Source: Bretschneidera sinensis
Taxonomy: Eukaryota > Streptophyta > Magnoliopsida > Brassicales > Akaniaceae
Assembly: GCA_023935145.1 (NCBI GenBank)
Contig: CM043698.1
Coordinates: forward strand, 61,939,501-62,003,500
Length of the DNA stretch: 64,000 nucleotides
Direction: 5' to 3'
Shown here: piece by piece, positions 1-10,455 of the stretch
How positions within the stretch are numbered: the stretch's first letter is position 1
How the letters are laid out: every line of letters begins with the position of its first letter
Translations under genes and position numbers: made by a program
The notes under the pieces: model-generated
Database searches by the model: none
Seen by the model: the letters and a program-made list of their open reading frames with translations, nothing else
What the model was told of the DNA's origin: nothing

Positions 1-259
1 ATTGAAGTTTGATTTCTGGGATAATAGTGGCACGAAACCATATGAGAATCTGATGATTTTTACTAACGCAGTCCTGTAGATGGTCAACATATTTGTTAGC
101 ATCTTCATCATCCTTCTTCTTGGGTTCAGTGATATCTCCAGTCACGTAACGCCATAATTTTCGTCCACAGAGAAAACCAAACATTTCTTGAGCCTATACA
201 ACATAATTAGATTCATCCAGAATAGTAGTAATAACCCGGGGTAAGTCTGATTCAGCCAT
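1..259 (-). pseudogene. Copia gag N-terminus (element I), cut by window edge
   Basis: Reading the minus strand from the ATG at 257-259 gives a start of the type MAESDLPRVITTILDESNY, followed by MFGFLCGRKLWRYVTGDI. This is the usual opening of plant Copia gag polyproteins, with a short leader and then the 'W-x-Y-VTG' region. A TAG interrupts the frame about 22 codons in, so this copy is defective. The frame is then open to the window edge, and the remainder of the element lies outside. It sits about 290 bases downstream of its own primer binding site and LTR, as expected for a gag. The family assignment is firm; the state of the missing part is unknown. Confidence 0.75.
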
Positions 260-552
260 AGGTGCAAAGAGGAAGGTGAACCTCTAAGAAACCGGTGATT
301 ATGGTGGTCAACTAATGATGTGGCGGTCAACAGGTGATGTGCCACTGATGTGGCTTTTAGGGTTGACGTGGCAGCAGCGTGCCTGAAACAGGAGCGGCGG
401 CGGAGATGACATCGATGGAGAATGAGACTCCGATTATAGTGATGACCTGACAGGTATGAAAAGGATATACTAGAAGTTTTTCTGATGTGAAGGATCCACT
501 AATAGTGGCAATCACAGAGCATACTCAACTCTTAATATACCAAGAACCCTTA

Positions 553-566
553 TGGCTCTGATACCA
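553..566 (-). other. Primer binding site of Copia element I
   Basis: The minus strand reads TGGTATCAGAGCCA, complementary to the 3' end of plant initiator tRNA-Met. It directly abuts the CA end of the LTR at 567 and fixes the element's orientation as minus. Confidence 0.85.
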
Positions 567-733
567 TGTTGAATTTAAGAGAGGAAGTGAGACAATACAA
601 AGAGGAGAATTGTATTGAATGATGTGATTTATTTACAAGGTAGCTATCCTATTTATACAAGCCAATAGGAAAGGCAAAGCTCCATAAAACCAATGTGGGA
701 CAAAACTAACTAAGCCCATATAATACATTAACA
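567..733 (-). repeat. 5' LTR of Copia element I (167 bp)
   Basis: On the plus strand the block starts TGTTGAAT and ends ATTAACA, so on the minus strand it runs TGTTAAT...ATTCAACA, a proper TG...CA LTR with short inverted termini. The primer binding site touches its inner end. At 167 bp it is short for Copia. The 3' LTR is outside the window, so length and target duplication cannot be cross-checked. Confidence 0.65.
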
Positions 734-1380
734 ATCAAACTTATAAGATGAACATGCAATATTATCAAACCTAGCAGGAGAGTAAGAAAAGAAAAATTAC
801 ATATGAACCCATCTGTAAATTCAAAACTAACCAACCATTTCCTAGGATCTGTTCAATGTTTGACAGTTTGTTAACCACCATTGATGTGTGAATAAACTTG
901 ACCTCCCCCAAGGACTTGACTATAGCATGAATTTTCTTCAGCAAATTGGCGTACTTCTGAGGTTGCATTCCCTTACAAGAAACCCAAAACAAAGATACCA
1001 CAAAATCTCATTCTATAATCACAGAGCAAACATATTTCCGAAGAGAGCTAAAAAAATCTCCAGAGCAAAACGAATGGTAGACAATTTCGACAAAGTTTGA
1101 GTTAGCTGAAGTGCCGATACTTCTTGAGAATACTGCTTTTATATGGCCAAGAAGATCTCTTAAAACCATTTATCGTTGTTTGACCTCATTTGCTAAAGGC
1201 AAACTCATCAATATTAAATTTGAGAGCTTTCTCCTCTTCTCTCAGAGTAGACCACGAAACAACATTCTTAAGAGTCTTAGGCTTTCTTGGGCATTTTAAA
1301 AAAGATAAATTACTAATTGTTGATTTTTTTTTTCAAAATAAACTTAGATTTTAAGTTTGAGATGCTTTAGAAAATCAAAG
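734..1380. other. Unassigned AT-rich stretch
   Basis: Two overlapping open frames occur here: minus 771-1001 (76 codons, with a KYANLLKKIHAIVKSLGEV segment) and plus 888-1100. I recognise neither product. The minus frame looks more protein-like in composition, but no splice-consistent neighbours were found. I see no repeat or RNA gene. Confidence 0.3.
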
Positions 1381-2001
1381 GAAAGAAGAAAAGAAAAGGA
1401 AATTCAAGTTGTGAATGATTCAGTTAACTGAATGGTTGATTGGATAGAAGGCTAAAATTTCCTGAAACTCTCTAGAACTTTTTCTGTCGACTGAATGAAA
1501 GACTCAGTCGACTAAAGGTTCGAAAAATTTGAATTTTCAGAACATTAAGTGATAGTTGCGTGTGAACTAAAGCGTCGTTGAGTACAGAAACTCAGTTTAT
1601 TACTGAACCAAAGTGTCTATTATGAAAAGACACTAATTAAACACTATAAAAAGGTGTTTACTATCATAATTTACAGAATACAGATTTCATATTTCTTTTC
1701 TTATTCTTTTTCTCATTCTCTGAAAAATTAATATTCTTATGTTTAGAAATCTTGCAAATTTCCAAACATAAGTGCTTTTCATCTATAAACTCATAGAAGC
1801 TATTGTGACTTATTCTTTACTAGTGCAAAGTGCAGAATAATAACAGCTTCATTGTATCTTAGAAGAAATTCGTTGGAAACCTTTTTTGCACCAGTAAGAG
1901 GCGAATTAAACCTTAAGGAAAGCGACTTGATCATGCCTTGAAGCTATTTCTCTTATTCTCTCTTATTTCTTTTAATAAACAGCCCAAAATTTTTTTCCCA
2001 A
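1381..2001 (+). repeat. LTR-like leader before a gag relic
   Basis: The stretch has a TATA-like CTATAAAAAGG near 1645, paired GTCGACTGA-type motifs near 1487-1515 and a terminal CCCAACA at about 1995-2001. It ends about 40 bases upstream of a Copia-type gag. That arrangement suits a degenerate 5' LTR. The left boundary is not visible, no matching 3' LTR was found and no clear primer binding site follows. Tentative. Confidence 0.35.
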
Positions 2002-2038
2002 CAATATTAAGGTTTAATTATTCACTTTGTTTATTAAA

Positions 2039-2857
2039 ATGACTATCTCTTTGAGTTCCCTGAAAAATATGGTGCTGGACTTCAACAAGCTTGAGTGTTT
2101 CGATAGAAAAAGATTTTTATTGCTAGCAAAAGAAACTATTCTTCCTTCTAATGTCGCTGTGAGTATTTTATGTTATCACTACACCAAGGCCGAAACCTGC
2201 AGATAATGAGACGATTGCCCAGACTCGTGATAAGCAGAAATAGGATCCAGATGACGATATCTGCAAGGGTTATGTTCTTAATGCGATTTCCAATACATTG
2301 TTTGATACTTACCACAATGTAAAGACTGCAAAGGAGTCGTGAGATTCGTTGCAAGAAAGGTACATGAAGGAAAATGCTGCAAGTAAACGATTTATTATAA
2401 CAAAATTTAACACTTACAAAATGGTTGATGCTAGTTCTATTATAGACTCGTTTAGTGAAATAAAAACTATACTAGATCAGTTCTCTCAACTTAAACTAAA
2501 AATGGATGAGACCATAACGATCACAACCATTATAGACAAACTGCCTTCACTTTGAAAAAATTTCAAGAGTCGTTTGAAGCACCATAAGGAAGACTAGACT
2601 CTTGAGGAGTTAGGCAATCATTTCTGAATTTAGGAGGATTTACGGACAGAAAGAAAGGAAGAAGCCCTCTCCGATATTAATTCGGTAGAGGAAGAAGAGA
2701 TTTCGCAAGAAATCTATCAATATTCCCACAAGAGAAAAAAATCCTTCAAACAATTCTGACAAGAATAACAAGAAGACAAAGGGTGCTTGTTTCCATTGCG
2801 GGAAACCAGGATACTTCAAGAAAGATTGTCAAATGTTGAAGAAAAAGGAAAAAGCAT
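2039..2857 (+). pseudogene. Copia-type gag relic with zinc knuckle
   Basis: Translation in shifting plus frames shows a gag layout: an N-terminal part around MVLDFNKLECFDRKRF, a central helical part (2349-2555) and a CCHC zinc knuckle CFHCGKPGYFKKDC near 2790-2833. Several in-frame stops (for example near 2255, 2340 and 2554) and frame changes show it is dead. No protease, integrase or reverse transcriptase follows; a purine-rich tract comes within about 35 bases of the knuckle. The element was either gag-only or lost its pol by deletion. Confidence 0.7.
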
Positions 2858-4439
2858 AACAAGAGTTTGTGGCTTGAGAATGTATACGGTCTAAGGGAGG
2901 AGTGTTTGTTAGTACTTAAATGTATGAGATTATATTTAAGCGAATGAGAGAATGTTTGAACACAAAATTAATAATAAAAATATTATTTATGTATATATTA
3001 TTGAATATTCAATTTACTTTGGCATATTTGTTGAAATTCTTGTTTAATTCAATTTATAATGATTTATGAATCTTATATTTTGTTAATTGGTATGTTCTAA
3101 CTGCAAAAGTTATATATTTTTCTAGTGGTGTTATATATGTAAGAGGTATGCATATACATTGAAATATCTTTTGTTGTGAATTCTCAAATAATTATGAGAA
3201 GACCTCTAGTATGTTTTGGTTAGTACTGGACTTATAATCGAATGTATTCTTGTGGTATAAATTTACAAGAATAAGAATCTCAAGAAGTTACTTGAGGTAA
3301 AATCCAGTTTGTATGATAATGTCCCTTGGACTAGTGATATGGGTATATGCTACAGTGAGTATTGTACAATAATATAAACACCAAGTTAACACTGAGCATA
3401 ATAATGAATTATAAGTGGGCAAAGTCAATTAGTTATAAGTGATAGAAAAATATCACTTGTGATGGGGTTGATTCTTAGTGTAAGTGCGATTGGTATTATG
3501 TACGCAATGTACTCTATAATGAATTATCCCGGGCATTTAGCCAAGTATATATAAAAAAAATTATAAACATTAATTGAGTTTTTAGCTAGTAAATGAATAA
3601 AATTTGTAAGGGATGAGGATCAAGCTCATACGATTAATCACCTATGATGGAATTTCGACTCAACGCTTATTAATCATAAGTCTTGAGTTCAATTAGACAA
3701 AGTACATCATCAACAGGAGATTCATTTTGAGTGGATTTTATCTCACTGTACATGCTAAAGGTATGAAGGACTTTCCAGCCTCAACCACCTAAAGGACAGT
3801 AAAACCCAAATCATTTTCTGCCAACCGGAGAATATTTGATTCCATCAGATGGTCCAAAATATTATAACACAACATCATGATACGGAAACCAGTATGCAAC
3901 TGAATATAAACCATGTGCGTCATGTTTATTTTCTCCACTAGTGACCATGCAACTAAACTAGCAACCCGATTTATACCCAATAAAAACTAGCAACCATTAC
4001 AAAAGTTCGATAAACACTATCTAAAGAAGAAAATGTTCTCACCTTAGGAAACATGCTCACTATGATCATCTCCATTGGCCGAATAATACAAAAGTTCATA
4101 TTAGAACGCTTGAAGGAGTTCCAAGGAATTGTAAGAGAGAGATTGAGAGAAAGAACTTGAATAGGGAAGGAGAGAGGGAGAATTGATATGAGTAAAATAT
4201 AAAGGAATTTCGGTGGGTTTTGACCAGCAATTGAAATTCAATTTATTTTTTTATTCTGATGCAATTTGCATCGTGCGTGTAGTTGAACGTCAGGTGAAAA
4301 GGAAAAACAAAGCTTTTATTGAATATTTTATTCAGCAAATATAACAGGACCCACAACAGATGAGTTGTCACAGTAAGAGAGGTCGGGTGAACCAGCTTGT
4401 GATACCACCGTGGTGTGGTAAAAAGGACACAATAATTTC
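2858..4439. other. Intergenic; possible polypurine tract and LTR start
   Basis: AAGGGAGGAG at about 2893-2902, followed by TGTTTGTTAG, looks like a polypurine tract and LTR start belonging to the gag relic upstream. No matching LTR end was located. The rest (about 3000-4439) is AT-rich with no convincing reading frame; the minus frame at 3789-3980 has no recognisable motif. Confidence 0.3.
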
Positions 4440-4616
4440 TCTACATATATCCATTATTTAAAATATATCATTGACTTCACACTTGCGAGGTATCATTTAT
4501 ACCTCATTTGCGAGGTATCATTTATACCTCATTTTATAACTTTGGGGGATAAGATTATAGAAGAACCAAATAAGATTACTTTCATGTCAATGGATGCGCT
4601 CATAATATTGGATAAA
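4440..4616 (-). repeat. Inverted fragment of the palindromic-array arm (R0)
   Basis: The segment reads as the reverse complement of about 6720-6900 in arm L1 and of the matching part of arm L2. Shared landmarks are CATTATTTAAAATA, TGACTTCACACTTGCGAGG, GGGGGATAAG and the CATAATATT block. A 26-base piece with CGAGGTATCATTTATACC is tandemly doubled here. It shows that inverted arm sequence existed left of L1, so the array was once longer. Confidence 0.6.
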
Positions 4617-4619
4617 AAA

Positions 4620-4850
4620 TACCTTGTCATGTTGGCCATCGGGTATTAAAAATTCACCTTGTCATGTTGGCCATCGGGTGATAAAATTGAAAAATTGTGC
4701 CTTACCGGGCAGCAAAATTAGAAACTACCTTTTCATGTTGGTCATCGTGTATTAAAATTAGTTACTTCTTGTCATGTTGGTTATCGAGTGATAAAATGGG
4801 AAAAATTATACCTTGTTATGTTGGACATAGGGCATCAAAATACATTGCAT
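4620..4850 (+). repeat. Degenerate minisatellite (CTTGTCATGTTGGCCATCGG)
   Basis: At least five diverged copies of a CTTGTCATGTTGGCCATCGG motif, each followed by GTRWTAAAAT, start near 4622, 4657, 4727, 4768 and 4811; a partial copy lies near 4699. Spacing is uneven (about 35-70 bases). The array sits exactly at the junction between inverted fragment R0 and direct arm L1. Confidence 0.75.
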
Positions 4851-5069
4851 GAAGAGTCATCGGGTAGTCATCAATATTATGTTCCCATATAATATCATAA
4901 ATCAATAAAGTTCAAGTCGTAAAGATGAACTTGGAGGTTAAAAATTCAACCAAAATAAAGTTTTGTAGCATATATTCTTTATTGTAACTTAAACCCTAAT
5001 ATAGATGACTACATACTTTCAATGAAATGTCTATTATAGTTTCAGTCAGAACCATACTTTAGTCCAAAA

Positions 5070-5469
5070 TTCAGTGGACTTGTTATGCAGACACAATGAT
5101 TAAAAGTGCGGAGAAGTATTAAGAACATATGAAACAGATTTCAATTCTAACGGTAAGTGCTTCACCAATTCCCTTCACAACATGAAAAGGATTAGCTAAA
5201 TCAATGAAGCAAAAGTATAAAGAACCTCAACATTATCTCACCCATCGTCTCGTAAAACAATGATACTAATCAAGATTTGGTACTGAGAATTAAAAAAAGC
5301 CAAGGAAGTTCTTTAATCAATCTAGAAAAGCTGATGTTACAATATAGAACATTGAGGAATTCAACAAGCACTTCACTTCTCATAGTCGTCTTGGAAAATT
5401 ATGGTTTGATGACCTTAAATATTACCAAGATTTTATTGATCCAATTATCTCAAAGTGTTGAGACTTAGT
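5070..5469 (+). pseudogene. RDM1: RDM1-like pseudogene (arm L1)
   Basis: Plus-strand translation with a few frame corrections gives MIKSAEKY, EHMKQI, KSMKQKYKEPQHYLTHRLVK, SRFGTE, then near the end GKLWFDDL and YYQDFIDPIIS. This is the order of conserved blocks of RDM1, the small plant-specific protein of the DDR complex in RNA-directed DNA methylation (DUF1950 fold). Most of the family's roughly 160-residue core is represented. In-frame stops (for example after EKY and in the KQxYxS segment) and a degraded middle make it non-functional. The paralogous copy at 18755-19135 is better preserved. Identification rests on recall of the family's motifs, not on a search. Confidence 0.75.
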
Positions 5470-7201
5470 TGCAAAAATGCTCCTCGTTTTGTAATGCATG
5501 TTTGGTTCTATTCCGTGCTTTCTTATGGTCGTTGTTTTTCTTCTGGTGTATAGTAATGGTCCTTGTTACCTTTAGGTTGCATGTTAGTGTTCTAATTTGA
5601 TACTCAAGGTCTCTTATGTTGAAAATTCAATTGTAAATTTTTAATACAAATTGTTTGGAATGGTTGTTTAAATAGTTCTATTTATTGAGTTTTTGTAATT
5701 CAAGATATATAAGTTTTGCTTGATGCACTTTGGCCATGACACAGTGGTATGGTTTTTACTTATAAATCGATCTAGACCAGTGACGTTGTTGAGATGTTTT
5801 ATATTCTGATTCAATCCAAAGGTCCGTTTTGTTACCTATATATAAAGAAGTTTGTTATGGTTTGGAAGACGGATTACTTAGACGGCTTTTGTACTCCTCA
5901 TTTTTTATAGTGAATTTTTTTGTTCTCGCCCGTGGATTCAAGCCTAACCAATCAAACAACGTAAGTCTTGTGTCTTTTATTTTGTGTGATTGTTTTTATT
6001 ATTGTTTTACTATTTTTTTTGGTTATCTTTATCGATATCATTACAAAGACGTACTAAAATTATTAGTGAAAAGTGAACAACTAGTATTTCTAAAATATGA
6101 ATTGTTTTAACCTTAAATTGAAACTTTTCTTGCTCTCTATAAATAAATAAATATTTTTACTTATAATTCAAAGTGTATCACACACTTAGCAATATTTTGG
6201 AGAAAATAAAAGAAGTACATCATTCATCTAATCTTATATTATCAAAAGAATAAAGTAATGACCGTTTAGTCAAAAATAGAAAAACCAACTCAAATACAGT
6301 AATTAGCTTGACTGATATACCTATATTTTATTCTTATACTTGAAAAGGAAACACAAGCAAAACATTGAACCATTCATTTTTTTGGAGGTAATAATTGAGT
6401 AATGTATTTATGTTGTTTCTATATGCATGATTATTGAGTTTAAAATTTAAAACGTATCCAATGGATTTAAAGTAATATGAAATGTATCTTAAAAGAAGGT
6501 AATATGAAATGTATATTTGGTAAGTATAGGAGACAGTAGTGTAGCACCTCATGTCTTAAAATGACTACATACATAGGAATCAAGCAAAACGGACACTGAA
6601 AATCTATTTGGATTTTGCGTACATTACCTGAGTTAATTATGTCTAAATCTGGTCTGATAATAAATTCTTACCAATATGACCTTTTGCATTAGCTATTACC
6701 CATATTTTTACTTATTTACAACACAAACCCTCATTTCTTTCTAATATTATGATAGCAACCATCGACATTGAAGTATTTTTATTTAGTTCTTTTTATATTT
6801 CTTATCCCCCCAAGTTATAAATTAAGATATATATGATCCCTCGCAAGTGTGAAGTCAATAATAATTATTTTAAATAATGGATACATGTAACATCTTTTTC
6901 ATTAGCATTATGTCGGCCGCACATATAATTTTTTGTAATAATAATAAAAAGTGTTAGATCGAGACACCCTTTAGATCAATAAAATTAATACCATAAAATG
7001 CATTGTAAAACTAAAAACGTAACTAAGAAAATTCATAAGAAGTATAATGTGATAAATGTTAAATTTACTAGAAATGGATTATAAATAATGGGAAAGTATT
7101 CTCATGTAAGTGGTTGGCAGTTGGCACGCGCTTGTTGCAAAACGATAGTGTTATAATTACAAGCGCGTTATCGACTCTCCACATTGTAAATTCTGACTAT
7201 G
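5470..7201. other. Arm L1 spacer, non-coding
   Basis: The stretch is colinear with 19136-20655 of arm L2 and in part inverted in R2 (28272-29095, 34237-34370). It contains AT-rich sequence, a possible 3' region of the RDM1-like relic, and no frame with recognisable protein. A plus frame at 5829-6110 is not conserved in L2 and is rejected as a gene. Confidence 0.55.
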
Positions 7202-7206
7202 ATTAG

Positions 7207-7560
7207 TGTTGGTGATTTGCATCAGGTTCTGCTGTACCACTTCTCATTGTTTGCTGCTGCACTACTACTCCATGTTTGCTGTGTTACTACCATGTTCTCT
7301 GTCCTTACTACCCATGTATGCAGCTGTACCATTACTCCATGTTTGCTGCATTACTACCATGTTACTATCCCATGTGTGCTGTACTATGTGCATTTGTTTT
7401 TGTTTATTTTTCCGATTCCTTTACTTTTAAGTTTGTTATATAATGTAAGCTTATGCATTATGATAATTGAATTCAGTAAGTTTGAGTTCCAGTTCATCTT
7501 CCTCCTATTTCTCTTTTTTTCCTAAGTAAACTCTTGTTCTTTCATTCTTTAAAACTAACA
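7207..7560 (+). repeat. 5' LTR of Copia A
   Basis: Starts TGTTGGTGATT and ends AAAACTAACA. It contains a pyrimidine-rich run of CTACTACCATG-type repeats and matches 10097-10450 over its whole length with scattered substitutions. Confidence 0.95.
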
Positions 7561-7562
7561 AT

Positions 7563-7574
7563 TGGTATCAGAGC
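7563..7574 (+). other. Primer binding site of Copia A
   Basis: TGGTATCAGAGC, complementary to initiator tRNA-Met, two bases after the 5' LTR end. Confidence 0.9.
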
Positions 7575-7614
7575 TTTCTTCTTGAGGGATTTGTGAGTCC
7601 ATTTGAGTGTTCTA

Positions 7615-8529
7615 ATGGAAGGAGAATCCAGTTTTTCATCAATGGCTCCACCAATTTTTGATGGTGACAACTATCAAATTTGGGCTGTGAGAATGGAGAC
7701 CTATCTAGATGCAATGGATCTTTGGGAAGCTGTAGAAGAGGACTACGAAGTTCCTCTTCTTCCAAACAACCCCACAATGGCCTAGATCAAGAATCACAAG
7801 GACAGAAAAATGAGGAAGTAAAAAACAAAAGCCTATTTGTTTGCTGGTGTCTCATCGACTATCTCCACCTGAGTCCTGTCACTCAAATCAGCAAAAGTAA
7901 TCTGGGATTATCTCAAAAAGGAGTATGAAGGAAATGAGAGAATCAGAGGGATGCAAGTGCTGAATTTGATCAGAGATTTTGAACTGCAGAAAATGAAGGA
8001 ATCAGAAACCATTAAAGAGTATTCTGAAAAACTTCTAAGCATTGCCAATAAGGTAAGACTACTTGGTTCTAATCTACCTGACTCGAGGATTGTTGAAAAA
8101 ATCATAGTAAAGGTGCCTGAAAAATTTAAGGCAACCATTACAACCTTGGAGAACACCAAGGATCTGTCCAAGATTACCTTGGCAGAGCTCGTAAATGCTT
8201 TACAAGCACAAGAGTAAAGAAGGGTCATGAGGCAAGAAGGAGTCGTTGAAGGAGCACTGCCAGTCAAGCATCAAGAAGGCTGGAAAATAAGGAAGAAGAA
8301 CAAGAAGGTTGTTGCTGCAAGTAGCAATGCTACAGCAAACAACAACAAGAACAAGACTGGAGGTACGAATGGAAATCATCCTCCATGCCAACATTGTGGC
8401 AAAAAGGGTCATCCTCTTTTCAAATGCTAGAGGAGTCCTGATGCAAAATGTAGCAGGTGTAACCAACAAGGTCATGAAGCTGTGATTTGCAAAAGTAAAA
8501 ATCAGCAGCAAGAAATAAATGCTCAAGTT
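7615..8529 (+). pseudogene. Copia A gag, interrupted
   Basis: From ATG 7615 the product begins MEGESSFSSMAPPIFDGDNY, then QIWAVRMETYLDAMDLWEAV, the standard Copia gag opening. The middle (7951-8217) is the UBN2-type gag helical domain with KSAKVIWDYLKKEY. Two adjacent CCHC knuckles, CQHCGKKGHPLFKC and [14 protein letters not shown], lie at about 8388-8490. In-frame stops at about 7783, 7819, 8215 and 8428, plus a frame change near 7880, interrupt it. Length and domain order otherwise match the gag of Copia C. Confidence 0.9.
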
Positions 8530-9090
8530 GCTGATCAAGAGGAGGAGGATCAGCTCTTTGTTGCTACTTGCTTCTCAGGCAATGATTCAAGTAAGAGCTG
8601 GTTAATTGATAACGGCTGCACCAACCACATGACCAATGACAAGGAACTCTTCAGAGATTTAAGGTCAACTGACATTACTAAAGTCAGAATTGGCAATGGT
8701 GATTACATCTCTTTCAAAGGGAAAGGGACAATCGCCATAACCAGCACTACAGGCACAAAGAGAATTTATGATGTTCTCTACGTACCAGAAATTGACCAAA
8801 ATTTGTTGAGTGTAGGTCAATTGATTAAAAAAGGCTTTAAAGTGATATTTGAAGATAGTTTCTGTCACATTCTTGATGTCACGGGTCAGAAAATTCTTAA
8901 AGTGAGAATGAAGGGCAAAAGTTTTTCTTTTGATCTCATCAAAGAAGAACTTGCTGTATTTTCAACTAGAAGCCCAAACAAAGTTAAGGCAAGATATGAA
9001 GTTCTAATTAAGGAAGAGAATGCCTCAAAGAATGAGGACAATGAAGAACAAGCTGTTTTTCTTTCCAAGGAAAGTGTCACTGAGATGGTT
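8530..9090 (+). pseudogene. Copia A protease region with altered active site
   Basis: The reading frame 8482-9234 is open for 250 codons. It contains [18 protein letters not shown] at about 8599-8652, then [17 protein letters not shown] and [15 protein letters not shown]. This is the pepsin-like Copia protease, but the catalytic D-S/T-G triplet reads D-N-G here, whereas Copia C has D-S-G. Between [11 protein letters not shown] and [14 protein letters not shown] there are about 31 extra codons absent from Copia C. The part after SKESVTE no longer matches Copia. Confidence 0.8.
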
Positions 9091-9282
9091 GACCGTGCAG
9101 ATATGCTTGAAGTTGATAAGGAAGTTGTTAAGTATAATGAAAAGCTGGAGAATATTGATTTCTGCCTATTACTTAGGCCCGCTGCTGACATTCGACCTGA
9201 GGCTGCTCAGTATTGTGTCCAGAAACAGGATTAAGACGAGGCAGAGTTAAAGGAGAAAGATGATTTTTAAGAGCTCAAGGAG
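9091..9282 (+). other. Non-Copia segment, source not recognised
   Basis: After SKESVTEM the frame continues with [20 protein letters not shown] and [17 protein letters not shown] to a stop at 9232-9234. Copia C has the integrase zinc-binding start (IWHKKLSHYHHQGL) at this point. The replacement is therefore foreign to the element and may be a third host-gene fragment. I cannot assign it. Confidence 0.4.
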
Positions 9283-9465
9283 ATGGACTTTCTGCAGCAG
9301 CAAGGAATTCAAGTTAAAGTTATCCCAGGTATTACCGCTGCTTCAAGGATAGCAGCAGAGTTGGGGATTCCATTAACTCATAAAGGTATTGCAAATAGTG
9401 TTAGATTTTTGACGGGGCACTCAAGGAAAGGTGGAACAGATCCTCTGTTTGAAGCAGAGAATGCA
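9283..9465 (+). pseudogene. UPM1: Captured UPM1 (SUMT) fragment
   Basis: The frame reads MDFLQQQGIQVKVIPGITAA, SRIAAELGIPLTHKGIANSV, then RFLTGHSRKGGTDPLF. This is a conserved internal block of uroporphyrinogen-III C-methyltransferase, the SAM-dependent chloroplast enzyme that makes precorrin-2 for sirohaem. The VIPGITAA and GIPLTHRG motifs are hallmarks of the family. About 60 of the family's several hundred residues are present, with no stop. Neither the N-terminal GxGPGD motif nor the C-terminus is here, so it cannot be an enzyme. It is fused in frame to the next captured segment. Identification is from recalled family sequence. Confidence 0.8.
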
Positions 9466-10056
9466 ACTGCTGTCAGAGGTGATCGTTCTCATATCAGTCC
9501 AAAGATGGCGCCATCATGGTTCAATCAGAATGGGACATTCAAAAATGGAGAAATGTCTCTAATGTATGATGCACGAAAAATCATCACTACAAAGACTACA
9601 GAACAACCTTTCATTGTTGGGAGGCCTTCTGATAGTTTTCATCAAGCAATGGAACAAGTAAATGCTACTGATACTGGTCAACTTGGTAATGGTCGTCAAA
9701 GTTCAAGCCTCATGTCAATAGCTAGTGAGCCCTTCTCTGCCACTCAGTTGTTGCCTTGGTATGCCACTGATCAATATTTGGCTGTTGTCAGACCAAAGAA
9801 GCGTAAAAGTGCCACATTTGAACTTCTACCCTGGTGTAAAGAAGTGTTGCAGCATTTTGAAAGGCTTCAAAATATTAGTGTGGCAGAAGTAGAATGGGCC
9901 CAAGCGGCAAATCGACTAACTGAGAAGTTGGAAGATGAAGTTGAATCAATTCCAGAAGGGCCACCAGTTCTTAGATCACTGAGGAGGCGATCTAGATTTT
10001 TACGTAAAAGGGGCAAGGTTCGCCACTTGAAGTATACTTGGAATCTGCTGTCTTAG
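9466..10056 (+). pseudogene. Captured fragment of a plant nuclear protein (dentin-sialophosphoprotein-like)
   Basis: The same open frame continues with ISPKMAPSWFNQNGTFKNG, MYDARKIITTKTTEQPFIVG, YLAVVRPKKRKSATFELLPW, NISVAEVEWAQAANRLTEKL and EDEVESIPEGPPVLRSLRRR. These blocks resemble the C-terminal half of large plant proteins of unknown function annotated 'dentin sialophosphoprotein-related'. The segment is open for about 195 codons up to TAG at 10054-10056, and no intron-like gap is visible, which would fit capture from spliced RNA. The family name is given from memory and is less certain than UPM1; the foreign, host-like nature is clear. Confidence 0.55.
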
Positions 10057-10096
10057 GCAGAGACTTGGAGTTTGCAGCTCCTAATGCAAGAAGGAG

Positions 10097-10450
10097 TGTT
10101 GGTGATTTGCATCAGGTTCTGCTGTACCACTTCTCATTGTTTGCTGCTGCATCACTGCTCTATGTTTGCTGTGTTACTACCATGTTCTCTGTCCTTACTA
10201 CCCATATGTGCAGCTGTACCACTACTCCATGTTTGCTGCATTACTACCATGTTACTACCCCATGTGTGCTGTACCATGTGCATTTGTTTTTGTTTATTTT
10301 TCTGATTCGTTTACTTTTCAGTTTGTTATATAATGTAAGCTTATGCATTATGATAATTGAATTCAGTAAGTATGAGTTCTAATTCATCTTCCTCCTATTT
10401 CTCTCCTTGTCCTAAGTAAACTCTTGTTCTTTCATTCTTTAAAACTAACA
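10097..10450 (+). repeat. 3' LTR of Copia A, preceded by polypurine tract
   Basis: Matches 7207-7560 end to end. The purine tract AAGAAGGAG (10088-10096) ends one base before TGTTGG. The ATTAG target duplicate follows at 10451. Confidence 0.95.
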
Positions 10451-10455
10451 ATTAG

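Larger units (their letters stand above)
7207..10450 (+). mobile_element. Copia A: LTR element carrying host gene fragments
   Basis: Two 354-bp LTRs (7207-7560 and 10097-10450) flank a 2.5-kb interior, with a perfect 5-bp target duplication ATTAG (7202-7206 and 10451-10455). The paralogous arm L2 has an unoccupied site near 20650 reading ACTATGTTTAGTACG. The interior has a primer binding site, gag with two zinc knuckles and a protease region. It then carries fragments of host genes instead of integrase, reverse transcriptase and RNase H, and ends with a polypurine tract AAGAAGGAG touching the 3' LTR. The LTRs differ at about 20 positions by eye, so the insertion is not very recent. The element depends on partners for movement; a relative (Copia C, 58134-60694) keeps the integrase. 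Confidence 0.9.

Noticed and set aside
4440..4560. Doubled CGAGGTATCATTTATACC block as a regulatory operator-like repeat
   Set aside because: It is a local duplication within the inverted arm fragment R0 and occurs singly in the other arms.
5829..6110. 93-codon hydrophobic plus frame
   Set aside because: Not conserved in the colinear arm L2 and without a recognisable domain.
7199..7525. Cysteine- and leucine-rich open frames on the plus strand, repeated at 10038-10382
   Set aside because: They lie wholly within the Copia A LTRs and come from a pyrimidine-rich repeat; one per LTR, no start context, no family.
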